A stretch of DNA of 64,000 bases from Microlunatus endophyticus (GTDB taxonomy: Bacteria; Actinomycetota; Actinomycetes; Propionibacteriales; Propionibacteriaceae). The first letter of the stretch is position 1. Each line of letters opens with the position of its first letter. Positions 25,590 through 34,226 of the stretch are shown piece after piece. The DNA lies in contig NZ_BMMZ01000003.1 of the NCBI RefSeq assembly GCF_014646195.1, forward strand, positions 393,976 through 457,975, in the 5' to 3' direction. A program made the translations under genes and the position numbers. Under the pieces are notes generated by a model, which did not search any database, had not been told where the DNA came from, and saw only the letters and a list, made by a program, of their open reading frames with translations.

Positions 25590-26461
25590 TGGCGACCGAA
25601 GTCACCGAGGAGCACATCGCGACGACGCACCGGCTGCGGATCCGGCACGAGACCTCCTTCGAATACGACAACGAGGTCACCGCCTCCTACAACGAGGTCC
25701 GGATGACACCGGTGTCCGACCAGCACCAGACCACTCTGCACAGCAGGCTGGATATCCGGCCGTCCGCGGCCGTCTTCCGCTATCGCGACTATTGGGGCAC
25801 GGAGGCGGCCGCCTTCGACATCAACGTGCCGCACCGCGAGCTGCACGTGATCGCGACCAGCCTGATCGACACCTGGGAGTATCCGGCCTTCAGACCGGGC
25901 GGCTGGCAACGGCTCTCGGACCCGGCGAACCGGGACCGGCTGACCGAATACCTGCGGCACACACCCCGTACGGAGCCCAACGACGAGTTGGCCGGCCTGG
26001 TGGGCGACATCGTCCGCGGCGACACCCCAGACGAGGCGGCACTGGCCACCAGCCGGTTCGTCCATGATCAGATCGAGTACGTCCCCGGAGCGACCGGCGT
26101 GCACACCTCAGTGACCGATGTCTGGTCGGAGCACAAGGGCGTCTGCCAGGACATCGCGCACCTGACCATCGCCATGCTGCGCACCGCCGGGATCCCGGCC
26201 CGCTATGTCTCCGGCTATCTGCATCCCAAGGCCGAGGCCAACACCGGCGAACCGGTGATCGGTCAGAGCCACGCCTGGGTGGAGTGGTGGGACGGCGGCT
26301 GGCATGCCTACGACCCCACCAACGCCATCCCCGCCGGCCCGGAGCACGTGGTCGTCGCCCGCGGCCGGGAGTACGCCGATGTCGCCCCCTTCAAGGGCCT
26401 CTTCTCCGGCAACGCGTCGAGCAAACTGGACGTCTCTGTGGAGATCACCCTGCTCTCCTGA
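25589..26461 (+). CDS. Transglutaminase-like cysteine peptidase
   Basis: 290 residues. An N-terminal beta domain (LRIRHETSFEYDNEVTASYNE) is followed by the papain-like transglutaminase core with Cys186 in KGVCQDIAHLTIAM, the histidine in QSHAWVEWW and the aspartate in HAYDPTNA. This is the bacterial transglutaminase N plus core arrangement. In this three-gene set it is predicted to hydrolyse or rearrange the amide made by the ATP-grasp protein. It lacks a signal peptide, so the reaction would be cytosolic. Confidence 0.9.
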   Translation: MATEVTEEHIATTHRLRIRHETSFEYDNEVTASYNEVRMTPVSDQHQTTLHSRLDIRPSAAVFRYRDYWGTEAAAFDINVPHRELHVIATSLIDTWEYPAFRPGGWQRLSDPANRDRLTEYLRHTPRTEPNDELAGLVGDIVRGDTPDEAALATSRFVHDQIEYVPGATGVHTSVTDVWSEHKGVCQDIAHLTIAMLRTAGIPARYVSGYLHPKAEANTGEPVIGQSHAWVEWWDGGWHAYDPTNAIPAGPEHVVVARGREYADVAPFKGLFSGNASSKLDVSVEITLLS

Positions 26462-26808
26462 CTCGCTCCCGGTCCAATGCCAGCTCGGTCCAATCCCAAG
26501 CCGGTCCCGTCCCAGGGGCGCCCTCGCTTCACTTCCATCCCAGCCCCAAGGACCTCGCTTCCCCGACATGCCTTCGCTTCGCGGGCAACGGAAGCGGACG
26601 CACGGACGGGAAGCGAGGCCGGTACGACGGGAAGCGAGGAGATGCCCACCTCGCGCGGCTGGAGCTCGCCGGGATGCCCTGGAGGTCGCCTCGACCATCT
26701 GAGCGGAGCGGACTTGATCATCGGCCTTGACACGGCAGCGGCATCCTGGTTCGCTTTCGGATGGACCAGTTAGAACGTTTCAACCTCACCTCGAAGGACG
26801 GACTTCCA
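26462..26808. other. Gene-free spacer rich in inverted and direct repeats
   Basis: 347 bases with no credible gene. It holds direct repeats of cggtcc/gtccca near 26470-26515 and an inverted repeat CCTCGCTTCCC (26553-26563) with two downstream partners GGGAAGCGAGG (26608-26618 and 26629-26639), able to form alternative hairpins. A consensus -35 TTGACA is at 26727-26732 but the matching -10 is poor. The GH78 leader and operator-like site lie at its 3' end. Confidence 0.55.
26770..26783. promoter_or_regulatory. LacI-type operator-like site before the GH78 gene
   Basis: TTAGAACGTTTCAA, an imperfect palindrome around AACGTT, close to the TGAAACGTTTCA form used by many actinobacterial LacI-type glycosidase regulators. 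It lies 25 bases before the preferred start at 26809. Confidence 0.45.
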
Positions 26809-29094
26809 ATGGCGGAAGTAGCAGCCGACCCGCTGGTCGGCGCAACTGTGATCGCAGCCGACGACGAGTACGGCACCGCACCACTGCTGCGGAAAGAATT
26901 CGATCTTGCCGCCGACCACGGCGACCTGGTCTCGGCGACCCTGACGGCGACAGCACTCGGCGTCGTCGATCTGGAGATCAGCGGACAGCCGATCGCCCCG
27001 GACGTCTTGACCCCGGGCTGGAGCAGTTACGAGTGGCGGATCCGCTACCGCAGCTATGACGTCACAGCGCTGCTGCCCGCCGCGGGCGGAAAGGCGGCGA
27101 TCGGGGCGTCACTGGGCAACGGCTGGTATCGCGGCCGGATCGGCTTCACCGGCGGCATCGCCCTGTACGGCGACGAGCTCGGCCTGGTCGCGCGGCTCGA
27201 CCTGACGTACGCCGACGATCACGTCCAGACGATCGTCACCGACGACAGCTGGAAGTCCGGGCCCTCGACCACCACCGACAACCAGATCTACGACGGGCAG
27301 ACCATCGACGCCCGCCGGGCTCAGCCGGGCTGGTCCTGCCCAGGCTTCGACGACAACTCCTGGACCGGCGTGCGCGCCCTCGATTTCGATCCTGGTCGGT
27401 TGACTGCGCCGATCGGCCCGCCGGTGATCCGGCACGAGTCGATCAAGCCGGTCGCGATCCTGACCTCGCCGTCGGGCAAGACCTTGATCGACTTCGGCCA
27501 GAATCTCGTTGGCTGGTTGCGATTCACCGTCTCGGGGCAGCCGGGCGACGAGATTGTGATCACGCATGCTGAAGTGTTGGAGAACGGTGAGCTCGGCACT
27601 CGCCCGCTACGGACGGCCAAGCAGACCGACCGCTTCATCCTCTCCGGGGGCGAGGACTTCTTCGAACCGACCAAGACCTTCCACGGATTCCGCTACGTGG
27701 AGGTGACCGGCTGGCCGGGCGAGTTGACGCCGGACTCGCTCGAGGCCGTCGTGGTCTCCTCCGACCTGCGCCGGATCGGGACCTTCGAGTGCTCCGACGA
27801 ACTGGTCAACCAGCTGCATCGCAACGTGATCTGGGGCCAGCGCGGCAACTTCTTGGACGTGCCGACCGACTGCCCGCAGCGCGACGAGCGGCTCGGCTGG
27901 ACCGGAGACATCGCCGCTTTCGCGCCCACGGCGGCGTACAACTTCGACGTCAAGGACTTCCTGGCCGACTGGCTTCGTGATCTTGCCGAGGAACAGCTGC
28001 ACGCCGGCGGCCGGGTGCCGTTCGTGGCTCCGGACGTGCTCAAGCTCCGGCCCCGCGAAGGCGAGATCGAGCACAACCAGCCGGTCACCGCACTCTGGGG
28101 CGACGCGGCGGTCTGGGTGCCCTGGACGCTCTACGAGGCCTACGGTGATCAACAGATCCTGACCGATCAGTACGAATCGATGGTCGAGCACGCCCGAGCG
28201 ATCGAGAGGTCGCTGTCGGACAACGGACTCTGGGACACCGGCTTCCAGTTCGCCGACTGGCTCGATCCGGACGCCCCGCCGGAGGCCGCCGGCGATGCCA
28301 AGGCCGACAAGGGCGTGGTGGCAACAGCCTGCGCCTACCGTACGGCCGTGCTGGTGGCGTGGACCGCCGAGCTGCTCGGACATCCAGCCGACCATGATCA
28401 TTTCGCGAAGCTGGCGGACGACCTGAAGGCAGCCTTCAACAAGGAGTACGTCGACGATCACGGCATCATCACCAGCGACTGCGCGACCGTCTACGCCCTG
28501 GCCATCCACTTCGATCTGATCGACGAGGCCAAGCGGGAGTTCGCCGGCAACCGACTCGCCGAGCTGGCCGAGAAGGCGGGCTACCGGGTCTCGACCGGAT
28601 TCGCCGGTACGCCGTTCGTCTGCTGGGCGCTCAGCGAGACCGGGCACCTCGACACCGCATACAAGCTGCTGCTGGAGAAGGAGAATCCGAGCTGGCTCTA
28701 CCCCGTCACGATGGGCGCCACAACGATCTGGGAACGCTGGGACTCGATGCTCCCCGACGGCAGCATCAATCCGGGCGAGATGACCAGCTTCAACCACTAT
28801 GCGCTCGGCGCGGTGGCCGACTGGCTGCACAAGGTCGTGGTCGGCATCGACGCTGCCGAGCCCGGCTACTCCCGGATCCGGATCGCGCCGCAACCCGGCG
28901 GCGGGCTCACCTCTGCCAGCGGCACGATCTGCACCCCACACGGCGAGGTCCGCAGCTCCTGGACCGTGGACGGCGGCGAGTTCGCTCTGGACGTGACCGT
29001 GCCGAACGACTGCTCGGCCGAGGTCGTGCTGCCGGGTCAACCGGCGGAGACGGTCAGCTCGGGTCACCATCACTTCACCGCCCAGCTCACCTGA
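26809..29094 (+). CDS. GH78 alpha-L-rhamnosidase
   Basis: 761 residues from the ATG at 26809 (GAAGGA upstream); an ATG at 26761 would add 16 residues but would place an operator-like palindrome inside the gene. Domain order follows bacterial GH78 enzymes: N-terminal beta-sandwiches (LEISGQPIAPDVLTPGWSSY, SLGNGWYRGRIG), then an (alpha/alpha)6 barrel with DVPTDCPQRDERLGWTGD, which holds the general acid region, and WERWDSMLPDGSINPGEMTS, then a C-terminal beta domain. It cleaves terminal alpha-L-rhamnose from plant glycosides or pectin. There is no signal peptide, so it probably acts on imported glycosides. Confidence 0.92.
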   Translation: MAEVAADPLVGATVIAADDEYGTAPLLRKEFDLAADHGDLVSATLTATALGVVDLEISGQPIAPDVLTPGWSSYEWRIRYRSYDVTALLPAAGGKAAIGASLGNGWYRGRIGFTGGIALYGDELGLVARLDLTYADDHVQTIVTDDSWKSGPSTTTDNQIYDGQTIDARRAQPGWSCPGFDDNSWTGVRALDFDPGRLTAPIGPPVIRHESIKPVAILTSPSGKTLIDFGQNLVGWLRFTVSGQPGDEIVITHAEVLENGELGTRPLRTAKQTDRFILSGGEDFFEPTKTFHGFRYVEVTGWPGELTPDSLEAVVVSSDLRRIGTFECSDELVNQLHRNVIWGQRGNFLDVPTDCPQRDERLGWTGDIAAFAPTAAYNFDVKDFLADWLRDLAEEQLHAGGRVPFVAPDVLKLRPREGEIEHNQPVTALWGDAAVWVPWTLYEAYGDQQILTDQYESMVEHARAIERSLSDNGLWDTGFQFADWLDPDAPPEAAGDAKADKGVVATACAYRTAVLVAWTAELLGHPADHDHFAKLADDLKAAFNKEYVDDHGIITSDCATVYALAIHFDLIDEAKREFAGNRLAELAEKAGYRVSTGFAGTPFVCWALSETGHLDTAYKLLLEKENPSWLYPVTMGATTIWERWDSMLPDGSINPGEMTSFNHYALGAVADWLHKVVVGIDAAEPGYSRIRIAPQPGGGLTSASGTICTPHGEVRSSWTVDGGEFALDVTVPNDCSAEVVLPGQPAETVSSGHHHFTAQLT

Positions 29095-29418
29095 TCAGGG
29101 CCTCACTGCCGGATCGGGCCCGCAAATTCTCCGAATTTCCCACGCGCGACCCGCTGATCAAGTTGAATGTTCTGTATCAGACAAGGCCGTTTCGCTGAGA
29201 CGGTCACGAGCTCGCCGGGACCGGCGACCTCAGTCGTCCCGGTCGACACGGCTCCTGGCAGGGCTGGCTGGCGATCGGGATGGGCGCCGCGTTTCGGGAA
29301 CCTCGGTCGCACGACCCTGTTTTTTCCCGTGTCGGTGCCGCGTGGGCCCGCTGGCCGTTGTACTGACCGCAACCAGTACCGGCTCGCGGGCCTATCGTTT
29401 TGTCCGGGGATGTGATCG
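29095..29418. other. Gene-free interval with two hairpins after the rhamnosidase gene
   Basis: 324 bases without a supportable gene. AAATTC-TCC-GAATTT (29124-29138) lies 29 bases after the rhamnosidase stop and may help end that transcript. TCGCCGG-GA-CCGGCGA (29213-29228) is a perfect 7-base-arm palindrome of unknown role. Small open frames here have no recognisable product. Confidence 0.5.
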
Positions 29419-29793
29419 CTACCGGGTCGCCGCTGCCAGGATCCCGATCACGATCAGCGCGACGGCGCCGACCGCGAACACCAGGACGATGATCCACGAC
29501 GGCGGCGCCACGACTGCCGGTTTCGGCTCCATCGACCTGGCCACCGTCGCGCCGTAGACGGCATGCACCTGACCCTGCTTGGGACGGAAGATCCGTCGGT
29601 GCCAGCGGCCGACCCTGCTGTCGATGATCTCGCGCAGCCAGCGAGCGGCGTCGGAGTTCGTGTCGAGCTTGCTCAGGATGTCGGCCTCCTGCTGGGCGCG
29701 GGCGTGATCGGTGCTCTCGGCGATCACGGTCCAGACGCCGGTGATGACCGCGGCGATCACGACAGATGCGGCACCGATGAATGCGACGAGCAT
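29419..29793 (-). CDS. Small two-helix membrane protein, function unknown
   Basis: 124 residues. A transmembrane helix at about residues 2-24 (LVAFIGAASVVIAAVITGVW), a charged cytosolic or extracellular middle (ARWLREIIDSRVGRWHRRIF), and a second helix at about 99-120 (WIIVLVFAVGAVALIVIGIL). I know no family for it. Codon use and GC are like its neighbours, and the arrangement of helices makes it a believable real gene. It stands alone between the rhamnosidase gene and an MmyB-type regulator gene. Confidence 0.55.
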   Translation of the reverse strand: MLVAFIGAASVVIAAVITGVWTVIAESTDHARAQQEADILSKLDTNSDAARWLREIIDSRVGRWHRRIFRPKQGQVHAVYGATVARSMEPKPAVVAPPSWIIVLVFAVGAVALIVIGILAAATR

Positions 29794-29902
29794 GATCGCC
29801 TACTCCGATCCTGGCCTGCCACCGGCTGTCCTCGCCATGTGACGGGTACGGGGCAGGCTCATCCCGAACAGTAGCCGCAGGTCCTGACCGGGGTGACAGG
29901 CT

Positions 29903-30766
29903 TCACCTGGCCGGAGACTGCTCCGGCTCGGTGGCCGCCAGGCTGGCCAGCAGATTCAGCGCGTCGGCACTGGAACTGCCCGGGGCAGCGGTGTAGATGA
30001 CGAGGATCAGCCCGGGCTGGGAGGTCAGTTCGGCCGATTCGAAGTTGAGGTCGAGGTCGCCGACCACCGGGTGGTGCAGCTTCTTCGTACCGGCCCGGTG
30101 AGTGCGGACGTTGTGCTGGGCCCAGTTCCGGCGGAACACCTCGCTCTGCGTCGACAGCTCGCCGATCAGTTCCTGCAGCGATCTGTCGTACGGAGCATGG
30201 GCCGCCTCCTGGCGGAGGAAACCGGCGGTGTCCTCGGCGACCCGCTCCCACTCGCGGTAGAACCCGGGGGCGGCCGGATCGAGAAAGACGAAGCGGGCGC
30301 TGTTCGCCGGATGCGGCTGGTGTTCGAGCATCGGGGCGTGCAGGGCGCGCGCCAACCGGTTGGTGGCCAGGAAGTCGTGCCGGCTGTTGCGCACCCAGGC
30401 CGGTGCGTCCGTGATCGCGTCGAGGACCTGTTGGACGACCGGACGCAGCTTGGGTGAGGCGGTCCGCGAACGCGGTCCCGGCGCGGGTGACTGGCGGGCC
30501 AGGTCGTACAGGTACTCCCGTTCGACGTCGTCGAGCTGCAGGGCGCGGGCAAGCGACTCCAGCACGGAGTCGGAGGCACCGGAGAGATTCCCGCGCTCCA
30601 GGCGTACGTAGTAGTCGACGCTGACGCCCGCCAGCATCGCGACCTCCTCGCGCCGCAGGCCCTTCACCCGGCGATGCCCGCCGTAAGCAGGCAGCCCGGC
30701 CTGTTCGGGGGTGACCCGGGCGCGGCGACCGGAGAGGAATTCGCGCACGTCGTCGACGTGACTCAT
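29903..30766 (-). CDS. MmyB-type helix-turn-helix transcriptional regulator
   Basis: 287 residues from the ATG at 30766. An XRE-type helix-turn-helix at the N-terminus (GLRREEVAMLAGVSVDYYVRLERGN) is followed by the MmyB-like ligand-binding domain (VLDAITDAPAWVRNSRHDFLATNRLARAL ... LVGDLDLNFESAEL-like end). Members bind a hydrophobic ligand and control neighbouring oxidoreductases. It is divergent from the alcohol dehydrogenase operon 103 bases away, which it most likely regulates. Confidence 0.9.
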   Translation of the reverse strand: MSHVDDVREFLSGRRARVTPEQAGLPAYGGHRRVKGLRREEVAMLAGVSVDYYVRLERGNLSGASDSVLESLARALQLDDVEREYLYDLARQSPAPGPRSRTASPKLRPVVQQVLDAITDAPAWVRNSRHDFLATNRLARALHAPMLEHQPHPANSARFVFLDPAAPGFYREWERVAEDTAGFLRQEAAHAPYDRSLQELIGELSTQSEVFRRNWAQHNVRTHRAGTKKLHHPVVGDLDLNFESAELTSQPGLILVIYTAAPGSSSADALNLLASLAATEPEQSPAR

Positions 30767-30869
30767 ACCGCCGAACCTACGTCGCCGACCAAGCCACGAG
30801 GCAGGTACTGGCGTTACCCGGAACACCTGTCACTCCTGCGAACGCCGACGGGGAGTAAGGGTGGAACCC

Positions 30870-31910
30870 ATGAGAGCGACCTACCTGTTCGGCGCCGGGG
30901 ACATTCGCGTGATGGATGCCCCGGACCCGATGATCGTCGAACCGACCGATGCGATCGTCCGCGTCACCCGCGCCTGCATCTGCGGTTCCGACCTGCATCC
31001 GTACCACTCCCAACCGGCCGGCACGGAGGGCAAGACGATCGGCCACGAGCTGATCGGCGTCGTCGAGGAGATCGGCGCGGAGGTCGTGACCGTGCGGCCG
31101 GGCGACTTCGTGATCTCGCCCTTCGTCTTCTCCGACGGCACCTGCCCCTTCTGCCGGGAAGGACTCCAGACCTCGTGCGAACACGGCGGCTTCTGGAATT
31201 CGGCCCGTCTCGGCACGGGCGGTGCGCAGGCCGAGGCGGCACGCATCCCGCTGGCCGACGGAACGCTGGTGAAGGTGCCCGGCACCGTGGACGAATCCCT
31301 GTACGCGGGCCTGCTCACGCTTTCCGACGTCTACGGCACCGGCTGGCACGCCGCACTGCGGGCCGGTGTGACGACCGGCGACACGGTGGCGGTGATCGGC
31401 GACGGCGCTGTCGGCCTGCTCGCCGTGCTGTCGGCCAAGCAGCTCGGCGCGGAGCAGATCATCCTGATGGGTCGCCACCGGGTGCGTACGGACCTCGGCT
31501 GTGAGTTCGGAGCCACCGATGTCGTGGCCGAACGGGGCGAGGAAGGGATCGCCAGGGTCATGGACCTGACCGGTGGACAAGGAGTTCCCAGGGTGCTCGA
31601 GGCGGTCGGGCACCTGCCGGCATACGAGCAGGCCGTGGGCATCGTCCGTCCCGGCGGGGTGATCGCACGGGTCGGCGTGCCGCAGTACGACCAGGCCGAG
31701 CTCGGTTGGCCTGTCTTCGGCAAGAACGCCACCATCACCGGCGGACCGGCCCCGGTGCGCGCCTACATCGAGCAACTCCTGCCCGCCGTGCTCGACGGGA
31801 CCGTCAAGCCGGGCCGGGTCTTCGACCGGGAGCTCGGCCTGGAGGACATCCCAGCCGGCTACGCGGCGATGAACGACCGCACCGCGCTGAAGGTGATGAT
31901 CCGACCGTGA
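30870..31910 (+). CDS. Zinc-dependent medium-chain alcohol dehydrogenase
   Basis: 346 residues from the ATG at 30870 (a GTG at 30861 is an alternative). The catalytic zinc ligands are in CICGSDLHPYH and the GHE motif of IGHELIGVV; structural-zinc-like cysteines appear in CPFCREGLQTSC, one fewer than the standard four. The NAD(P) loop is VIGDGAVGLLAVLSA. It oxidises an alcohol or reduces an aldehyde. Eleven bases separate it from the aldo/keto reductase gene and the cupin gene follows, forming an operon facing the MmyB regulator. A detoxification role is common for such sets. Confidence 0.9.
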   Translation: MRATYLFGAGDIRVMDAPDPMIVEPTDAIVRVTRACICGSDLHPYHSQPAGTEGKTIGHELIGVVEEIGAEVVTVRPGDFVISPFVFSDGTCPFCREGLQTSCEHGGFWNSARLGTGGAQAEAARIPLADGTLVKVPGTVDESLYAGLLTLSDVYGTGWHAALRAGVTTGDTVAVIGDGAVGLLAVLSAKQLGAEQIILMGRHRVRTDLGCEFGATDVVAERGEEGIARVMDLTGGQGVPRVLEAVGHLPAYEQAVGIVRPGGVIARVGVPQYDQAELGWPVFGKNATITGGPAPVRAYIEQLLPAVLDGTVKPGRVFDRELGLEDIPAGYAAMNDRTALKVMIRP

Positions 31911-31921
31911 GAGGAACAGCG

Positions 31922-32830
31922 ATGAACCAGCCCGATCCCAACACCGATATCAGCCTCACCCTGAACAACGGCGTCGACATGCCTGCCCTGGGCTTCGGCG
32001 TCTTCCAGAGCCCGCCCGACGAGACGACCGCCGCGGTGCGGACCGCGTTGGAGGTCGGCTACCGCCACATCGACACCGCCGCTGCGTACGCCAACGAGCG
32101 CGAGGTCGGCGAGGGCATCCGCCGCTCGGGCGTCGAGCGCGACGCCATCTTCATCGAGACGAAGGTCTGGGTGTCCGACTACGGCTACGACCAGACCCTG
32201 CACGCCTTCGACAAGGCCATCGGAAAGCTCGGCGTCGAGACCCTCGACCTGCTGATCCTGCACCAACCCGCACCCGACCGCTTCGAGAAGACCCTGGAGG
32301 CGTACCGGGCGCTCGAGACGCTGCTGGCCGACGGCAGGGTGCGGGCGATCGGGGTCAGCAACTTCATGCGCCACCACCTCGACCGGCTGCTGGCCGAGCG
32401 GACTGTGGTCCCGGCGGTGAACCAGATCGAGTTGCATCCCTACTTCACCCAGCCGGACGTCCAGCGGTCGGATGCGGAGCACGACATTCTCACCCAGGCC
32501 TGGTCCCCGATCGGTGGGATCACCTTCTACCCGGGCTACGGCGACGAACGGGTCAGCGTGATGGACGATCCGTTGCTCCGTGAGCTGGCCACCGAGCACT
32601 CCAGGACGCCGGCCCAGGTGATGTTGCGCTGGCACCTGCAACGGGGCCGCTCGGCGATCCCGAAGTCGACCAACGCGGGGCGCATCGCGGAGAACTTCGA
32701 CGTCTTCGACTTCGCCCTGTCCGACGATGATCTTGCCCGCATCGACGCGCTCGACCGTGGCGTACGCAACGGGCCCGATCCCGACGTGCCGCGTCCGGAG
32801 ATGTTCGCCCGCGTCATTCCCGAGGCCTGA
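31922..32830 (+). CDS. Aldo/keto reductase
   Basis: 302 residues. The tetrad is visible: Asp and Tyr in GYRHIDTAAAYANEREVG, Lys in FIETKVW, His in LLILHQPAPD. The C-terminal NADPH-binding part has IPKSTNAGRIAENFDVFDF. It resembles the 2,5-diketo-D-gluconate reductase subgroup. The start at 31922 has GAGAGGAA upstream. It is the second gene of the operon and probably reduces a carbonyl compound with NADPH. Confidence 0.92.
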   Translation: MNQPDPNTDISLTLNNGVDMPALGFGVFQSPPDETTAAVRTALEVGYRHIDTAAAYANEREVGEGIRRSGVERDAIFIETKVWVSDYGYDQTLHAFDKAIGKLGVETLDLLILHQPAPDRFEKTLEAYRALETLLADGRVRAIGVSNFMRHHLDRLLAERTVVPAVNQIELHPYFTQPDVQRSDAEHDILTQAWSPIGGITFYPGYGDERVSVMDDPLLRELATEHSRTPAQVMLRWHLQRGRSAIPKSTNAGRIAENFDVFDFALSDDDLARIDALDRGVRNGPDPDVPRPEMFARVIPEA

Positions 32831-32857
32831 CCGGCATTGCCGAACGGAAGGAAGATC

Positions 32858-33259
32858 ATGATCATCGAACCCAAGACCCCGACCGGCAAAGGGCCGGCGG
32901 GGTGGTTCACCGGCGACGTCTGGCTGGACGTCATCGCGACGCCGAAAGCCGACGGCCAACGTGCCAACCTCAACCGGGTCCGCTTCACCCCGGGAGCCCG
33001 TACGGCCTGGCACTCGCACGACCTCGGTCAGACCCTGCACATCACCGAGGGCGTCGCACTGCTCGGTACCCGGGACGGGACGGTGATCATCGCCCGACCG
33101 GGCGAGACCATCTACACGCCGCCCGGCGAGGAGCACTGGCACGGCGCGACGCCCACCGACTTCATGGAGCACCTGGCCGTCTACGACACCTCGAGCGAGC
33201 CGCCGCTGGGCGCCAACTGGCTCGAGCAGGTCAGCGACGAGGACTACAACCGCCGCTGA
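32858..33259 (+). CDS. Cupin domain protein
   Basis: 133 residues from the ATG at 32858, preceded by GGAAGGAAG. Cupin motif 1 is TAWHSHDLGQTLHITEG and motif 2 is PGETIYTPPGEEHWHGA, with the His/Glu metal ligands present. It belongs to the carboxymuconolactone/quercetinase-like small cupins that often accompany aldo/keto reductases and MmyB regulators. The substrate is unknown. Confidence 0.88.
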   Translation: MIIEPKTPTGKGPAGWFTGDVWLDVIATPKADGQRANLNRVRFTPGARTAWHSHDLGQTLHITEGVALLGTRDGTVIIARPGETIYTPPGEEHWHGATPTDFMEHLAVYDTSSEPPLGANWLEQVSDEDYNRR

Positions 33260-33285
33260 GAGGCTCGCTGCCGACCGGGGTCGGA

Positions 33286-33570
33286 TCACCGCGTGCTGCG
33301 CCGGGCGATCCGGCGGTCGCGGCGGTTGGGCGTACGCAACCGGACGCGTCCGGCGCCGATGGCGCCGTGGACCAGCACCAGCGGCTTGCCGGGATCGGGT
33401 TCGCTCGGCACCTTCACCGAAGCACTGCCCCAGCCGATCGACAACCGGTCAACGTCCGCCGACCAGCCGGTCGGCAGGACCAGCAGCCGCGCGGTATTCG
33501 TCCACTGCCTCCCCCGTACGGCCAACAGCAGGGCGCGGTCTTCGTCGATCTCGGTCTGGTCCCTGCTCAC
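33286..33570 (-). CDS. Small protein downstream of a two-component system, function unknown
   Basis: 94 residues starting with GTG at 33570, overlapping the response regulator stop by four bases (GTGA). Acidic N-terminus (DQTEIDEDRALLLAVRG), beta-rich middle (RLSIGWGSASVKVPSEPD), and a strongly basic Arg-rich end (RRDRRIARR). No signal peptide or membrane segment. I do not recognise the family. Its tight coupling to the MMPL/kinase/regulator operon suggests it works with them. Confidence 0.55.
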   Translation of the reverse strand: MSRDQTEIDEDRALLLAVRGRQWTNTARLLVLPTGWSADVDRLSIGWGSASVKVPSEPDPGKPLVLVHGAIGAGRVRLRTPNRRDRRIARRSTR

Positions 33571-34226
33571 CGACGTCCCGCCTCGCCGGCCTCGTAGGCG
33601 AGGATCACCAGCTGTGCGCGGTCGCGGACGCCCGTCTTGATCATCGCCCGGGCGACGTGCGTCCGAGCGGTTGCCTGGGAGATCACCAGATCCCGGGCGA
33701 TCTCGTCATTGGACAGACCTTTCGCCACCATCCGGAGCACCTCGAATTCGCGCGGAGTGAGCCCGGCGAGCCGGGTGCGGGCGGCGGGGTCGGCTCCCGG
33801 CCCGCGCAGCGCGCGATCGATGAGATGGCGGGTGGCGTTGGGGTCGAGCAACGACTGCCCCGCTGCGATGATCTCGACGGCCCGCCGGAGCTCGCCGGCG
33901 TCCGCATCCTTGCCGATAAAGCCGCTTGCGCCTGCCCGCAGGGCCCCGAACACATACTCCTCCAGACCGAACGTGGTGACGATCAACACCCGTACGGAGG
34001 CAAGCGCCGGCTCCGCGGTGATCATCGCGGTGGCCTCGATGCCGTCCAGCTTCGGCATCCGTACGTCCATCAGGAGCACGTCCGGTCGCTCCCGACGGGC
34101 GAGCCGGATCGCGTCCTGGCCATCGACAGCTTCACCGACGACGTCGAAACCGCCACGCTGCAACAAGGCCCGCAGTCCCTCGCGGACCATCTCCTGATCG
34201 TCGGCGATTCCGACCCGGACGGTCAT
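33567..34226 (-). CDS. NarL/FixJ-family response regulator
   Basis: 219 residues. The receiver domain begins VRVGIADDQEMVREGLRALL, with phospho-acceptor Asp54 in LLMDVRMPKLDG and the conserved Thr and Lys in VTTFG and GKDAD. The C-terminal LuxR helix-turn-helix is LTPREFEVLRMVAKGLSNDEI. It is the partner of the kinase encoded directly upstream, with which it overlaps by four bases. It probably controls the MMPL transporter in the same operon. Confidence 0.95.
   Translation of the reverse strand: MTVRVGIADDQEMVREGLRALLQRGGFDVVGEAVDGQDAIRLARRERPDVLLMDVRMPKLDGIEATAMITAEPALASVRVLIVTTFGLEEYVFGALRAGASGFIGKDADAGELRRAVEIIAAGQSLLDPNATRHLIDRALRGPGADPAARTRLAGLTPREFEVLRMVAKGLSNDEIARDLVISQATARTHVARAMIKTGVRDRAQLVILAYEAGEAGRR

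Noticed and set aside
26477..26773. Several short frames in the repeat-rich spacer before GH78
   Set aside because: Their tandem DGKRG-type products come from simple nucleotide repeats, not from a real gene.
27607..29073. 488-codon frame antisense to the rhamnosidase
   Set aside because: The plus-strand GH78 domains are unambiguous; the antisense product is compositionally biased.
29167..29415. 82-codon frame in the spacer after the rhamnosidase gene
   Set aside because: No ribosome binding site, no homology I recognise, and it covers a perfect hairpin; treated as non-coding.
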